Below are positions 21,213 to 30,962 of a DNA stretch of 64,000 bases, in pieces. The stretch spans positions 5,456,001 to 5,520,000 of the forward strand of contig CAVZZZ010000001.1 in NCBI GenBank assembly GCA_963780045.1, in the 5' to 3' direction. Numbering within the stretch: the first letter of the stretch is position 1; every line of letters begins with the position of its first letter. A model generated the notes under the pieces. The model saw nothing but the letters and a program-made list of their open reading frames with translations. It was not told the DNA's origin and did no database searches. This DNA comes from JANXQG01 sp963780045. Lineage in GTDB: Bacteria > Planctomycetota > Planctomycetia > Pirellulales > Thermoguttaceae. The position numbers were made by a program, and so were the translations under genes.

Positions 21213-23311
21213 TCACTTCCCCAGTTCGTCAGCCAGCCTTGCGGCCCCGTAGACTTTGCGGAGCGTGTGCTCGATGGCCGCGGCATGAACCGAGATGGCA
21301 CGGCCCGTTTTGTCGGAATAGACGAAATCCCAGACGAGCGATTCGATGTTGCCGTCGAAAATGATTCCCACGAACTGGCCGTCGCGATTGACGACGGGGC
21401 TGCCGGAGTTGCCGCCGATGATGTCGGCGGTGGATACGAAGTTCAGCGGCGTGGCCAGGTCCAAGTCGGCCTTGTGCGCAAGCCAGCTCGGCGGCAGGTT
21501 GAAAGGTTCCGCGTTGTGGTGCTCGGCGGCGTGCTCGAACGCGCCGCCCAGCGTGGTCCAAGGAGGAAAGCGGCGGCCCATCGATTCGTAGCCTTTCACG
21601 ACGCCGAAGGAAAGGCGCAGCGTGAATGTGGCGTCCGGGTAAATCTCGTTTCCGGAAACGGCGAAGCGGGCCTGCGCGATCTTGGCGTAGGCCTGGCGGA
21701 GCGGCTCGTCCACCTGCTGCTCCTTGACTTGGCGGACACGTCTGGACGGCCCGTCGACCAAAAGCGCCAACTTGATCATCGGGTCGTCGGAGGCGTGGAT
21801 CGCATCGACGCCGCCGCGTGCAAGTTCGCGCCGCACCGCAACGCTGTTCAGCCGCGTCCCTTGCACCAGCTCGGCGGCCCGTTCCGGCGGCGACTTGCCG
21901 GCCAGCACCTTTTGCACGAGCTCATTGTCGGCCCCGGCCAGCGTGACGAACATGCTCAGGCCGTCGGCCAGCTTGACGGTTTCCAGGTCGTTGTAGATCG
22001 GCGCCTCCGAGTAAAGTTCCTGCTCCAGCGACGGGCGGTTCGACGAGCGGTACTCGCGCAGCCGGTCGGCGTTTGGCTTCGCGTCTTCCTCGGCCATCCG
22101 CACGAGCGTCAGCGCGATGCGGAACTGCCGGCAGCGGAACGCCCGTCCTTCTTCCAGGAGAAAGAAGTCCTTTTGTATGCCGCGGAAGATTTTCATGGTG
22201 GCGGCGACATCGCCCCACGCTTCCGCGGCCGTTGCGCGAAGATGCGGGTCGGCCGCAACCGCCGCACGGAGGACCGCTTCCGATTTCTCTTTGTCGGCCA
22301 TCACCGCTGGATCCTGCAGGCCCGCCAAGCGGCCGAGATTGGCTTTGCGGGAGTTTTGGATGTGAAGCAGCTCCTCGCGGCAGCGGCGCAGGTTCTCTTC
22401 GCTTCGCTGGCCGTAAGTCGTCAGCAGCACTTCGTTGCGCATCAGCCAATCCAACAGCAAGGGAAGCGAAATGTCGCGGATAAACGCGAGATTGGTCACT
22501 GTAGCGAGTCGATCGGTACGGGCGGGATTGCCGGAGACGAAGATCAACTCGCCATCGGCGGCGCCCGCGGCGCCCATTGAAGGAAGTGCTCGATCTTGGC
22601 TGGCCGGCCGTTCTCGTAGACGCGGAACAAGCAGATGTCCAAGTCGTAGCGGGGATACTCGAAATTGTCGGGGTCGCCGCCGAAGCTTGCCGCCGCCTGC
22701 TCGGGAGCGAAGACGAGCCGGACATCGGTGTACCGTTTGTAACGATAGAGGTGGTACTGGCCGCCGTTGAACAGCGTAATGACGTCGCAGCGCAGACCGG
22801 TCTTGCTCGACTCTTCCTGCTCAATCGTGTTCATCACAGCGCGGCGGGCCTTTTCGGCCTCGACCAGCCCGGCGTCTTTCGGCACCGCCGCGGTCACGCG
22901 CTGCGTGACGTCCTCGATGCTCATCAGGACGTTCAACTCCTGGTCGAAGCACTTGACCTCATCTTCTTCGGTCTTGGCGTAAAAGCCGTCCGCCAGGTAG
23001 TTCTTCTCCTTGGTGCTCATCTTTTGCAGCGCGTCGGCGCCGACGTGGTGATTGGTTATCACCAGCCCGCGCGAGGAAACAAACGAGCCGGAACCGCCCG
23101 AATCAAAGCGAACACTCGCCCGTTGCAAGTGCTCGTACCACAACGGATCGGGCTGAAAACCGTAGCGCTGTTTGAGAATAGTCTTAGGCGGATTGTTGAA
23201 GAGCCACATTCCTTCATCTCCCCGCGCGGTCGCGGAGATCAATACAAATGCGCTGACGGCCAAGAGAGCGGCCAACTCGCGGCCGCCGTACCTGTGCGAT
23301 CTGAACTCCAT
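21213..23311 (-). CDS. S46-family dipeptidyl-peptidase (DPP7/DPP11-like), exported, frameshifted
   Basis: ATG 23311 starts a signal peptide (RELAALLAVSAFVLISATA), then DEGMWLFNNPP, the usual mature N-terminus of S46 peptidases. The triad is visible: His in VITNHHVGADALQ, Asp in DPDNFEYPRYDLDI, Ser in GGNSGSPVVNRDGQFVG. A frame change near 22565 splits the gene; the second frame resumes GAADGELIFVSGNPARTDRL. The repaired length of about 700 residues is normal for the family. These enzymes remove dipeptides from peptide N-termini in the periplasm. The substrate-specificity residue (Gly or Arg near the active Ser) cannot be assigned with confidence. The in-frame ATG 23371 is a less likely start because it would bury the signal peptide. 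Confidence 0.9.
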
Positions 23312-23578
23312 GCAGTGAACTCCACCTTTGGGGTAAGGCGTGCTGAGTTTGTTGTCCGGAAGCAGCATCATAGCGGAATCAAACAGGGTTCGGCAGGGGC
23401 CGCCGCGTTACGACGATCTGCGCGGGCTAATGGATTGCTTGAGTGTTGCGGAATAATCAGCAGCCAAGTAAACGAACTCGGTGGATAGGCCCTTGACATG
23501 CTCTTTTTCGAGGATAAAGATCAATAAATGCACACGATGGGCAATTGCTGTGCAGATGCCTCTCGGTGACAATCTGAC

Positions 23579-23773
23579 ATGTCCATACTCTGTCCATGTT
23601 GCAGTAAAGTGCTTCGGGACACGGCCTTATCCTGTCCAAAATGCCACGCATACGTTTGTGAACACTGCGGTAAATGGCAGCCCAACGGGCGCATCGTACT
23701 ACACCGCTGTGAACGCGCGCCCGCTATGCCCGAAGACTCCACGCAACCACAGAATCAGGACGGTTCCCACTGA
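23579..23773 (+). CDS. Double zinc-ribbon microprotein
   Basis: The 64-residue ORF reads MSILCPCCSKVLRDTALSCP, then KCHAYVCEHCGKWQPNG and a His/Cys pair HRCERAP. CPCC, CPKC and CEHC knuckles spaced about 12 and 5 residues apart look like one or two zinc ribbons, a pattern unlikely in a chance ORF. A weak Shine-Dalgarno-like CGGTGA lies 14 nt upstream. A longer overlapping frame (23481-23960) lacks coding character. The protein has no signal peptide and is probably cytoplasmic, binding nucleic acid or protein. It is isolated between the S46 peptidase and the PEP-CTERM gene. Confidence 0.6.
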   Translation: MSILCPCCSKVLRDTALSCPKCHAYVCEHCGKWQPNGRIVLHRCERAPAMPEDSTQPQNQDGSH

Positions 23774-24059
23774 CTTAGTATGGGAAAGCGGCGATGCAGA
23801 CGGATTTCTGACTAACTCTATCGAGTTAACCCTGGAGGTTTGGCAAGAGTGTGACGATCGCCAAATCTCCAATTTCTTTGCAAAACGCTTGCATTTTTTC
23901 CGGTTTTTAGTTATGATCGGCGCTATAGGCATGAACGACCGTGCGACTTTGCACTGCTAGCACGGCTGAGAATGCCCCGATTCGTCGGTTGTCGATTCGC
24001 AGTGCGCGACCTTACTACGAGGCAGCGTCCTACAACTCGGGTTTTTGCGGGAGGCCACC

Positions 24060-24725
24060 ATGAAGGGTCCGCTATTGCGCGCGCTTTGCGCCGCGTTGGT
24101 CGGATGTGTGGGTGTGGGGATAGTATCTATTGAAGGGCCAACCGCAATCGGGGGGACTCTCGGCCTCCAGCCCACGCCTCCGGACCTTTATTCCGGTTTT
24201 CTCACCACCCAGTACGTAACGTCATCGGGCAGTACCGGGACGCTTTCGGTCACTGGCTTTCCCCTTACTTTGACGCTGGCCGCCTCGGCTTCGCCCCTCC
24301 AAGTGTCCAACGGCAGCTACGATCTAACAGCCCAAATCAATCAGAATACCGGCCAGGCGACTTCGGGATCGTTGGAAATCGGCGGAACTATATCGCCGAT
24401 TGCAAGCAGCGGCACTTTGCTTACCGGCACGCTCAGTGAATTTGCTTCCTCTGCGAGCTCCGGAGGAGGCATCTTCGAGTTTCTGTTTAACGTAACCGGA
24501 GGCGACCTGGCGCCCTACTACCCTACCCAAGTCGGCGTCGAACTCACCGCCACGGGTTCGACATTCACGGGAAGCTTCTTGACGTCGTTCGCATTGACCG
24601 CTAACCAGGGTGTCGCCGACAATTTTAACTTTGTAAACGTCCCCGAGCCCGGCACCGGCGTTTTGTGCCTGGTTGTCCTGGCTGGTTTTGTCTTGGCCCT
24701 CAATCGCTGCCGGCTGCGACAGTAG
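24060..24725 (+). CDS. PEP-CTERM sorting-domain secreted protein
   Basis: ATG 24060 is preceded by GGGAGG at 6 nt; the upstream in-frame start 24045 lacks one. A signal peptide (RALCAALVGCVGVGIVSI) is followed by a Ser/Thr/Gly-rich beta-type body. The C-terminus is a PEP-CTERM signal: VPEPGTGVLCLVVLAGFVLA then NRCRLRQ, which is motif, hydrophobic helix and basic tail. The protein is expected to be processed by an exosortase (none in this window) and released or anchored at the envelope. Its central domain (SGTLLTGTLSEF, FEFLFNVTGGDL, STFTGSF) recurs in the next gene. Confidence 0.85.
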   Translation: MKGPLLRALCAALVGCVGVGIVSIEGPTAIGGTLGLQPTPPDLYSGFLTTQYVTSSGSTGTLSVTGFPLTLTLAASASPLQVSNGSYDLTAQINQNTGQATSGSLEIGGTISPIASSGTLLTGTLSEFASSASSGGGIFEFLFNVTGGDLAPYYPTQVGVELTATGSTFTGSFLTSFALTANQGVADNFNFVNVPEPGTGVLCLVVLAGFVLALNRCRLRQ

Positions 24726-24828
24726 CAATTATGCCGTCTGCGGCTGAATTGATCGAAATGCGGCCGGAGATTGCGGCCATTACTCCCATTGCGTAGCAAT
24801 TATGCCGTCTGCGGCTGAATTGATCGAA
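24722..24828. repeat. 36-bp perfect direct repeat, two copies
   Basis: The 36-bp unit beginning gtagcaattatgccgtctgc occurs at 24722-24757 and again at 24793-24828, with a 71-bp period. The first copy begins at the stop codon of the PEP-CTERM gene. The spacer (about 35 bp) is not repeated. It may be a recent local duplication or a small mobile repeat. Confidence 0.85.
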
Positions 24829-25071
24829 TCCGCACCTGTGCGTTCGATGGGGGCAAATTCGGCCTTTCTTCCGACTTACCGCCAAGCAGCGGCTTAACTT
24901 TTCACCCAAACCCGCGCTTTGTTCGGGCTCCGTCCTTTTTTGTCTGCCTTGGTTTCCCACCGAGGTGAACAATTTGCGCGGCCGCTCGCGCTGCCACCAC
25001 TCCCGCTAACAGCTCTCGCTGGGAAAACGCACGGGGTTTGACACAAACTCCAAATTCGCCGTGGCAGTAGT

Positions 25072-25099
25072 TTGACACGTCTATTCCGTCTAATTAAGA
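25072..25099 (+). promoter_or_regulatory. Candidate sigma70-type promoter
   Basis: TTGACA (25072-25077), then 16 nt, then TTAAGA (25094-25099), about 140 bp upstream of the LEPLEDRRML protein gene. A second TTTGACAC lies 37 bp earlier. Only the -35 is a full consensus match. Confidence 0.3.
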
Positions 25100-25240
25100 T
25101 GCGTAGATCGGGACGGTAGCATAGTCTGCGATCTATGGGAAAATCTTGCAGGCGCTCACCCATCCCGTGAGTCATCCGGTTCGCTGCTTTTCGGCTAGCC
25201 GGGTTTCCTCTGACTGAACAGACGCATCGTGAGGCGCAGC

Positions 25241-27472
25241 ATGGTAATCCGGTGGTTGCAAGGTCTTTTCGCTCAGTCTGACAAGGGTCGTCGGTCTCGT
25301 TCCATTCCGTCAGCCAGGAAGCGCCTGCGGCTGGAGCCTCTGGAAGACCGGCGAATGCTCACGTTGCTGGGGCTTACTCCCGGATATCCTCTGATTGACT
25401 TCAACAACACGCCGGCCCAGTCGCCTGCGCTCCAATACAACGCCGCGGCTCAAACCTTCGATGTGACTACGACGCCAACCGCAATCCTGCCCACGGCAGC
25501 GTCGCCGCCTACCTTCATTAACACACCAAGCGATCTGGAAATCCACATCAAGGTCGCGAATCCGTCGGGCAATCTCATCGGCGGAAACGGGGCCGCTTTC
25601 CCCGTGGGGACCGACTTCTACATGAGCGGCGCGTTTACTTACAACGGAGTTTCCTATTCGGGCACTTTGCTGACCGGGAGTGTCCTGCAATTCGGCTACC
25701 AAGCCAACGCCGGTACTGGCGAATTCGATTTCCGCTTCCAGACAACGGGGGGCGAACTCACGACTCTTGCCCCGATTGGCGGCTCGCCGCTGTACTCGAC
25801 GAACTCGGACACCTATTTGTTCATATCGAGCGAAAACTCGACGTTCACGGGCAGCTTCGCTTCCAACTTCCAAGGAGGCGCCAAGGGATTTCTCGGACCG
25901 GTTAATCCCCTGCCGGTCTCGATCTATGGCTACAAATCATCCGTCGCTACCCCGACGGGTACTCCCAGCCCCGCCAACGGGCTGGCGAACTGGACGTTTT
26001 ACCTCTATTCAGGCCCCACTGACATTGGCAGCCCGATAGCGGTGGCGACCACAAACACCAGCGGCCAGTATTCGTTCACGACTACTAATCTCTTGCCTGT
26101 CGTTACCACGCTCTCACCCGGAACGTACACAGTGCAGGAGGTTCAACAGACTGGCTGGACGCAGACGAACAACCTCAACGGCGCCACGGTGACTCTGACC
26201 AGCGGGCAGGTGGCCGTCGCCTATTCAACGGAACTTGGAACGCTTCCACCGCTCGGCACGGTCCAATCGCAGTTGGCCTTCGCCAACTTCCATCCCACGC
26301 AAATCGTCATCGGCATGGACAAGAGCCCGCTGACGCCCAAAACGGCCTCGGTCGTCAATCCAATCAGCGGGACCACGACCTTGTCGATCACGCCGTACAG
26401 CAGCACGTTCCTGGGCGGCGTCCACGTGGCAACCGGCGATCTCAACGGCAATGGATACGACGACATCGTAACCGCGCCGGGCCGCACCGGCGCACCGGTG
26501 ATCAACGTCTACGACCAGTTCGGCAATCTGCTCACCTCCTTCAATGCCTATCCATCGTCGGTCAACGGCGGGGTTGAGGTCGCCGTGGCCGATTTGAACG
26601 GCGACGGATTGGACGACATCATTACGGTTCCGGCTTGGGGCCCCGCGGAGGTCCGCGTGTTCATGAACATGGGCACCGTGGGAGGAGCGCCGGTGTTCAG
26701 CTCGACTCCGAGCATGGACTTCCTCGCCTTCCCCTCGTCGTTCATCGGCGGAGCGATGGTGGCCGCGTCCAGCGTGGGCACCACGCCCAGCGGCACGCCG
26801 CAGATCATCGTCGGCAGCAACGCCGGCATGAAGACCACGGTCGAGGTCTTCAACTACAGCCCGACCGGCCCAACCTCGTCCCCGAAGCTGGGAACGCCCG
26901 TGGCCACATTCTATCCTTTCAGCACGTCCGCGCGGACATTCACGGGCGGCGTATCTCTGGCCGTCGCGCAGCTCACGTCGAAGCCGACGGACAGCATCGT
27001 CGTCGGCGCGGGCACGGGCGGCGGGTCGTTGGTGAACATCTGGGGTTGGAACACGACGACTTCCAGCTTTATGCCCCTTTCCGCTTCGGGCGTCGCCGGC
27101 TTCGCGGCGTTTACAGGTGTAAGCGCCAATTCCCCGATCGACGTCGCCACGGTCAATAGCCAGGGCATTGCCAGCGCGATAGTCGCCGTGCAGAATACGG
27201 GCGGTACGACGAACCAAGTGAGCCAATTGAACATCAGCAGCGTTTCCCCGCTGGTGCTCTCGGCGCCGGTCGCGATTCCCGGCACCTATACCGGCCCCAG
27301 TACGATCGCGGTAATCAACAATGTCGAGCCGGGCACCGCGCTTTTGCCGCTTATCAAGACTGCCACGGTCATGAAATCGGCCGCGGCCGTCGTTTCGTCC
27401 GGTACGAACAAGAACGCGTCTTCCTCCGCCGCACCGCCTCCGACTTCGTCCTCCGTCGCTACGACGAAGTAG
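25241..27472 (+). CDS. LEPLEDRRML-type surface protein with FG-GAP repeats
   Basis: The N-terminus is the planctomycete surface-protein leader: a basic start (ARKRLRLEPLEDRRMLTLLG) with the motif LEPLEDRRML. Residues 50-230 form a beta domain shared with the preceding PEP-CTERM protein (SGTLLTGSVLQF, GEFDFRFQTTGGEL, STFTGSFASNF). A SdrD/SpaA-like domain follows (LANWTFYLYSG...VQEVQQTGWTQTNN). Then come FG-GAP/VCBS repeats with calcium-loop signatures GDLNGNGYDDIVTAPG and ADLNGDGLDDIITVP. The Ser/Ala-rich C-terminus lacks PEP-CTERM. ATG 25241 is an alternative to 25229. It is probably a secreted adhesin or scaffold, possibly Ca-dependent. Function unknown. Confidence 0.85.
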   Translation: MVIRWLQGLFAQSDKGRRSRSIPSARKRLRLEPLEDRRMLTLLGLTPGYPLIDFNNTPAQSPALQYNAAAQTFDVTTTPTAILPTAASPPTFINTPSDLEIHIKVANPSGNLIGGNGAAFPVGTDFYMSGAFTYNGVSYSGTLLTGSVLQFGYQANAGTGEFDFRFQTTGGELTTLAPIGGSPLYSTNSDTYLFISSENSTFTGSFASNFQGGAKGFLGPVNPLPVSIYGYKSSVATPTGTPSPANGLANWTFYLYSGPTDIGSPIAVATTNTSGQYSFTTTNLLPVVTTLSPGTYTVQEVQQTGWTQTNNLNGATVTLTSGQVAVAYSTELGTLPPLGTVQSQLAFANFHPTQIVIGMDKSPLTPKTASVVNPISGTTTLSITPYSSTFLGGVHVATGDLNGNGYDDIVTAPGRTGAPVINVYDQFGNLLTSFNAYPSSVNGGVEVAVADLNGDGLDDIITVPAWGPAEVRVFMNMGTVGGAPVFSSTPSMDFLAFPSSFIGGAMVAASSVGTTPSGTPQIIVGSNAGMKTTVEVFNYSPTGPTSSPKLGTPVATFYPFSTSARTFTGGVSLAVAQLTSKPTDSIVVGAGTGGGSLVNIWGWNTTTSSFMPLSASGVAGFAAFTGVSANSPIDVATVNSQGIASAIVAVQNTGGTTNQVSQLNISSVSPLVLSAPVAIPGTYTGPSTIAVINNVEPGTALLPLIKTATVMKSAAAVVSSGTNKNASSSAAPPPTSSSVATTK

Positions 27473-27531
27473 TGACCGTCGGTGGCAGCGGCAGCGCAGC
27501 GACGCCGGTATCCATTCGATGGTGTGCTCGA

Positions 27532-28986
27532 CTAGAGCCATCCTCCCGTGTATCCCCCGCGCTTCAGCCCGGCAACAACGTAAGGACAGCGCCGCATCAG
27601 GTTCCAGATCAACCCCGTACGGTAGTTCTCGATCATCACCGCCACCGGCCCCTGGTCGATGCCGAAGTAAAAGGGCGTTACCCACCAGCCCGTCGGGCTC
27701 TTCTCGACGGTAAACGATTGGTTGAACGACGGTTTGAAGCCGTATTGCCAGTCCTGCCCGCCGAGCTTCATGACTGAGAGATGGCAGATGGTCGGAATCA
27801 CAATCTCCGGCGCGAACGGCAGCGAGCCGACGACGACCCACGGGGCGACCGTGCCGTCGTCGGGCCCAAACGGCGCGCCGCGGGCGGCGTAGCCGAAAAA
27901 CCTCCTTGCGATTCCGCCGACTTTGCGCGTCGTCCAGCCTGGCCCGTCGCCGGCCGTAAAGCCCCAGCAATGTTCGTCGTAGCCCGCAAACTGCATGGGG
28001 TTCTTCACGGCATACATCTGCTGCACGCAGGTCGCCTGGCGGCTGTTATCGAAGTAGTCGGAGTTGTGTTCGCGCATGAATGCGTCGCGAATGCCGCGGA
28101 AGTCGATCCACAAATGCGGAAGCTGGTGAGTGAACAACGGCCCGGAATAAAGCAGTTCGCGGTCATATATCTTTTTCCACTGGTAGGTCGAGCAAAATGC
28201 CGCATAGCTTTCCACCGGCAGCGGATGGGTCGGCGAGCCGAGGCCGAGCAGGTAGAGCAGCAGACCTTCGTCGTATCCTTCGTAGCGGTAGGGAATGAAG
28301 CCGGTTTTGCTAAACCAGCCGTTGGTCACAGTCGCTTTGCCGTTGCGGGCCCAGTTCCAGTCGGCGCGGCGATAGATCGCGTCGGCCAGGCGGCGGATTT
28401 CGGCTTCGTCGGCCGTATCCCCGTTGAAATAGGCGGCCGCGGTGAGCATCCCGGCGAATAGGATCGTCGAATCGATCGTGGAGAGTTCGCACTTCCCGGC
28501 CCGCCGGCCGGTCTCCATGTCGATGAAGTGATAGAAGAAGCCCTTATGGCCCGAGGCGTCGGGCTCGGGTCCTTGCGGCAGGCTGTGCAGAAAGCGGAGC
28601 CGGCGCAGCGCATACTTCGCCGCGAACGGCCGATACAGCACGCCGCGCTCGACAACGATCGGCAGCGCCGAAAAGGCCAGCCCGACCGCCGCAATGCTGC
28701 ATGGCGCCGAAGGATCGGTCTTGTCGCGCACCAGCCCGGTGTCCGGATTGGTTTCGTGCAGGTAATAGTGGATCGTTGTCCGCTGCAGCCGTTCGAGATT
28801 GAGATCCGTTTCCGGCAGATCGCGCGTGCTGGGCGCCGGCTGCGCGGTCGGTGACGGCGTTTTCGATGCACCTTGCGGATTGGGATTGGCGTTTGTCAAA
28901 AGCGCGGTCGTTACGGCGCTGCCGACCAGTCCTCCGGCGGCAAACCCGATCGAGCTCGCGATAAAGGTCCGGCGATCCGCTTGCAT
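27532..28986 (-). CDS. Glycoamylase-like/GH144-type protein with Tat signal
   Basis: The N-terminus MQADRRTFIASSIGFAAGGL has a twin-arginine motif and hydrophobic core, so it is probably Tat-exported. The body (residues 60-470) matches the glycoamylase-like Pfam family now linked to GH144 beta-1,2-glucanases: GHKGFFYHFID, STIDSTILFAGML, YEGYDEGLLLYLLGLGSPTH, HLWIDFRGIRDAFM, GYDEHCWGFTAGDGP and DDGTVAPWVVVGSLPFAPE. Conserved acidic residues in YDEGLL and DEHCWG are likely catalytic or substrate-binding. It would degrade a beta-glucan in the periplasm. The gene is divergent from a sugar-oxidoreductase cluster, suggesting shared regulation. The exact glucan is not known. Confidence 0.85.
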   Translation of the reverse strand: MQADRRTFIASSIGFAAGGLVGSAVTTALLTNANPNPQGASKTPSPTAQPAPSTRDLPETDLNLERLQRTTIHYYLHETNPDTGLVRDKTDPSAPCSIAAVGLAFSALPIVVERGVLYRPFAAKYALRRLRFLHSLPQGPEPDASGHKGFFYHFIDMETGRRAGKCELSTIDSTILFAGMLTAAAYFNGDTADEAEIRRLADAIYRRADWNWARNGKATVTNGWFSKTGFIPYRYEGYDEGLLLYLLGLGSPTHPLPVESYAAFCSTYQWKKIYDRELLYSGPLFTHQLPHLWIDFRGIRDAFMREHNSDYFDNSRQATCVQQMYAVKNPMQFAGYDEHCWGFTAGDGPGWTTRKVGGIARRFFGYAARGAPFGPDDGTVAPWVVVGSLPFAPEIVIPTICHLSVMKLGGQDWQYGFKPSFNQSFTVEKSPTGWWVTPFYFGIDQGPVAVMIENYRTGLIWNLMRRCPYVVAGLKRGGYTGGWL

Positions 28987-29331
28987 GTTTACCTGGCGCG
29001 GAACCCGCGCCTTAAGATCGGGCTACAAGCCTGAAGTGCAAGCGAAGGAATTGCCGCATTTCTTCTTCGCTTTCGCTTCAGCGGCTGTGTGCGGTGAATC
29101 CCAATTCGTAGCTGTGCCAAAGCAATGGTATTCTACCGGTGACGGAACGGCTGGCAACGGTGACGCGCAGAACAGCGTGCCCGACATTGCAGCGCATCGG
29201 GACGGACTCCCTTGCTGACCCAAGGCAAACTCGCCTCCTCCATTGCGTTCTTGCGTCAACCAGTGGTTGCCGATAGTGCGGTAGCCTGATTACAATGGTG
29301 GCCGTCCCCAAACCCAGACTGGAGAGCCGTT
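28987..29331. other. Divergent intergenic region (345 bp), no gene seen
   Basis: It separates the GH144-like gene (minus) from the oxidoreductase gene (plus), so it probably carries both promoters. Only short ORFs with no coding character are present, and I see no clear operator palindrome. Confidence 0.4.
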
Positions 29332-30934
29332 ATGAACTCAAACGAGTCCCTGCCCGAAGTCGCAAACGCCTCCGATGCTCGATCTTCTCCAGAGAGTCTT
29401 TCGCGGCGGAAGTTCATATTGAGTGGCGGCGTTGCTGCCACGACCCTCACTATCGTGCCGAGAGCCGTGCTAGGCGGACCGGGATTTGTCGCGCCGAGTG
29501 AGAAAATCACTTTGGCTTGCATCGGCTTCGGGACCCAGGCGATCCGGGAAATCGGCGGAATACTCGCCAGCCCGGACGTTCAGATTGTCGCCATTTGCGA
29601 TGTCGAGAAGGATGGGGTCAATTACTTGGAATGGGGCAAGAAACGATCTTCGAGACGGAATCAGGCGTCTCATAGAGAACCCGACTTGGAGAGCAGGCAA
29701 CAACCACGTGCCGGGCGGCCGCGATGTCGGCAAGGAGATCGTTGAAACTTACTACGCGAAGCGGCGCGGCAAGGAGCGATTCAAGGGATGCGCTGCCTAC
29801 GCGGACTTCCGCGAGTTGCTGGAAAAGGAGAAGGATGTGACCGCGGTCAAGGTGATGACGCCGGATCACACCCACGCGACTGTATCGCTCGCTGCCCTGA
29901 AAAAGGGAATGAACGTGATCGTACACAAGCCGCTAGCCAACCGTCTGCTGGAGGGCAGGGCCGTCGTCGAGGCTGCCCGCGCGAAGAAGATCGCCACACA
30001 CTTCATGCCCGCCTCGGAAGGCGCCACTCAGAAACAGGCCCTGGACATGGTTCACAGCGGCGCAATTGGAACGCTCCGGCAAATCCACAATTGGTCGATG
30101 CGGCCGATGTGGCCCCAATTCACGGCCCTGCCCAGCGACAGACCTCCTGTGCCCGCCGGTTTTGACTGGACCCTCTGGCTCGGCCCGTCGGTGGACCGTC
30201 CGTATCACCCCAACTACACGCACACCAATTTCCGCGGCTGGTATGAATTCGGCGGCGGGGCGATCGCCGATATGGGTCATTACAGCCTTTGGCCGATTTT
30301 CCAACTCCTTGAACTGGATGCTCCGACCATCGTCGAATCGACGCCCAGCCACGTCTGCACCGTTTCAGAACACGTCTGCCGCCGGATCAAGAATGACTAC
30401 TCCTTCCCCGCCGCATGTACGATTCGCATGAGATTCGCGCCGAAAAGAGACCGGCCCGGCCTGGACATCTTTTGGTACGACGGCGGAATTAAGCCGGCCG
30501 TTCCCGAGGAACTCGTGGCGGAGAACAAAGAACTGGCGGAAGAAGGCATGTTGTTCGTCGGCGAAAGGGGCAAGATTCTGGGCGGGTTCCGCGGCGAAAA
30601 CTCGCAGTTGATTTCCGGAGCGGAGACGGTTGGCGGTCCAGCGGCGAACAGCGTGCCCGGTTTGACCCCGCGCCGGTCCAATGCCGGCGGCCAGCAGGAC
30701 GGCCGCCCATCAGCGCGCGATGCCGCATGGATCGCGGCCTTCAAGGGCGGCCCGCCGAGCTACGGTGATTTCCTGCTGGGAGGCCCGATCTGCGACGCAA
30801 TGAACCTGGCATCCATCTCACTGCGGCTGGGCGGCCGAAGACTTCTCTGGGATTCCTCCGCCGCGAAGATCACGAATATCCCCGAGGCAAACCGGCTCCT
30901 GACGCGCGAATACCGTCCCGGCTGGGAACTGTAA
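29332..30934 (+). CDS. Gfo/Idh/MocA-family oxidoreductase with Tat signal, frameshifted
   Basis: The N-terminus carries SRRKFILSGGVAATTLTIVP, a Tat signal. The Rossmann fold reads ITLACIGFGTQAIREIGGIL with VQIVAICDVEKDG. The frame breaks near 29642 at an AAA run; the next frame resumes NDLRDGIRRLIENPTWRAGN and includes VKVMTPDHTHATVSLAALKK and MNVIVHKPLA, the family's catalytic Lys-Pro region. The C-terminal domain has NFRGWYEFGGGAIADMGHY. The repaired length of about 530 residues fits secreted planctomycete members. Such enzymes oxidise or reduce sugar hydroxyls with a bound NAD(P). The next gene follows 22-28 bp downstream, so they are in one operon. Confidence 0.88.
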
Positions 30935-30962
30935 AGCGGAAACTGTAATAGGAGACATGCAC

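Noticed and set aside
19992..22580. An 862-residue plus-strand ORF
   Set aside because: It runs opposite the membrane protein and S46 peptidase genes, and is a GC-driven open antisense frame.
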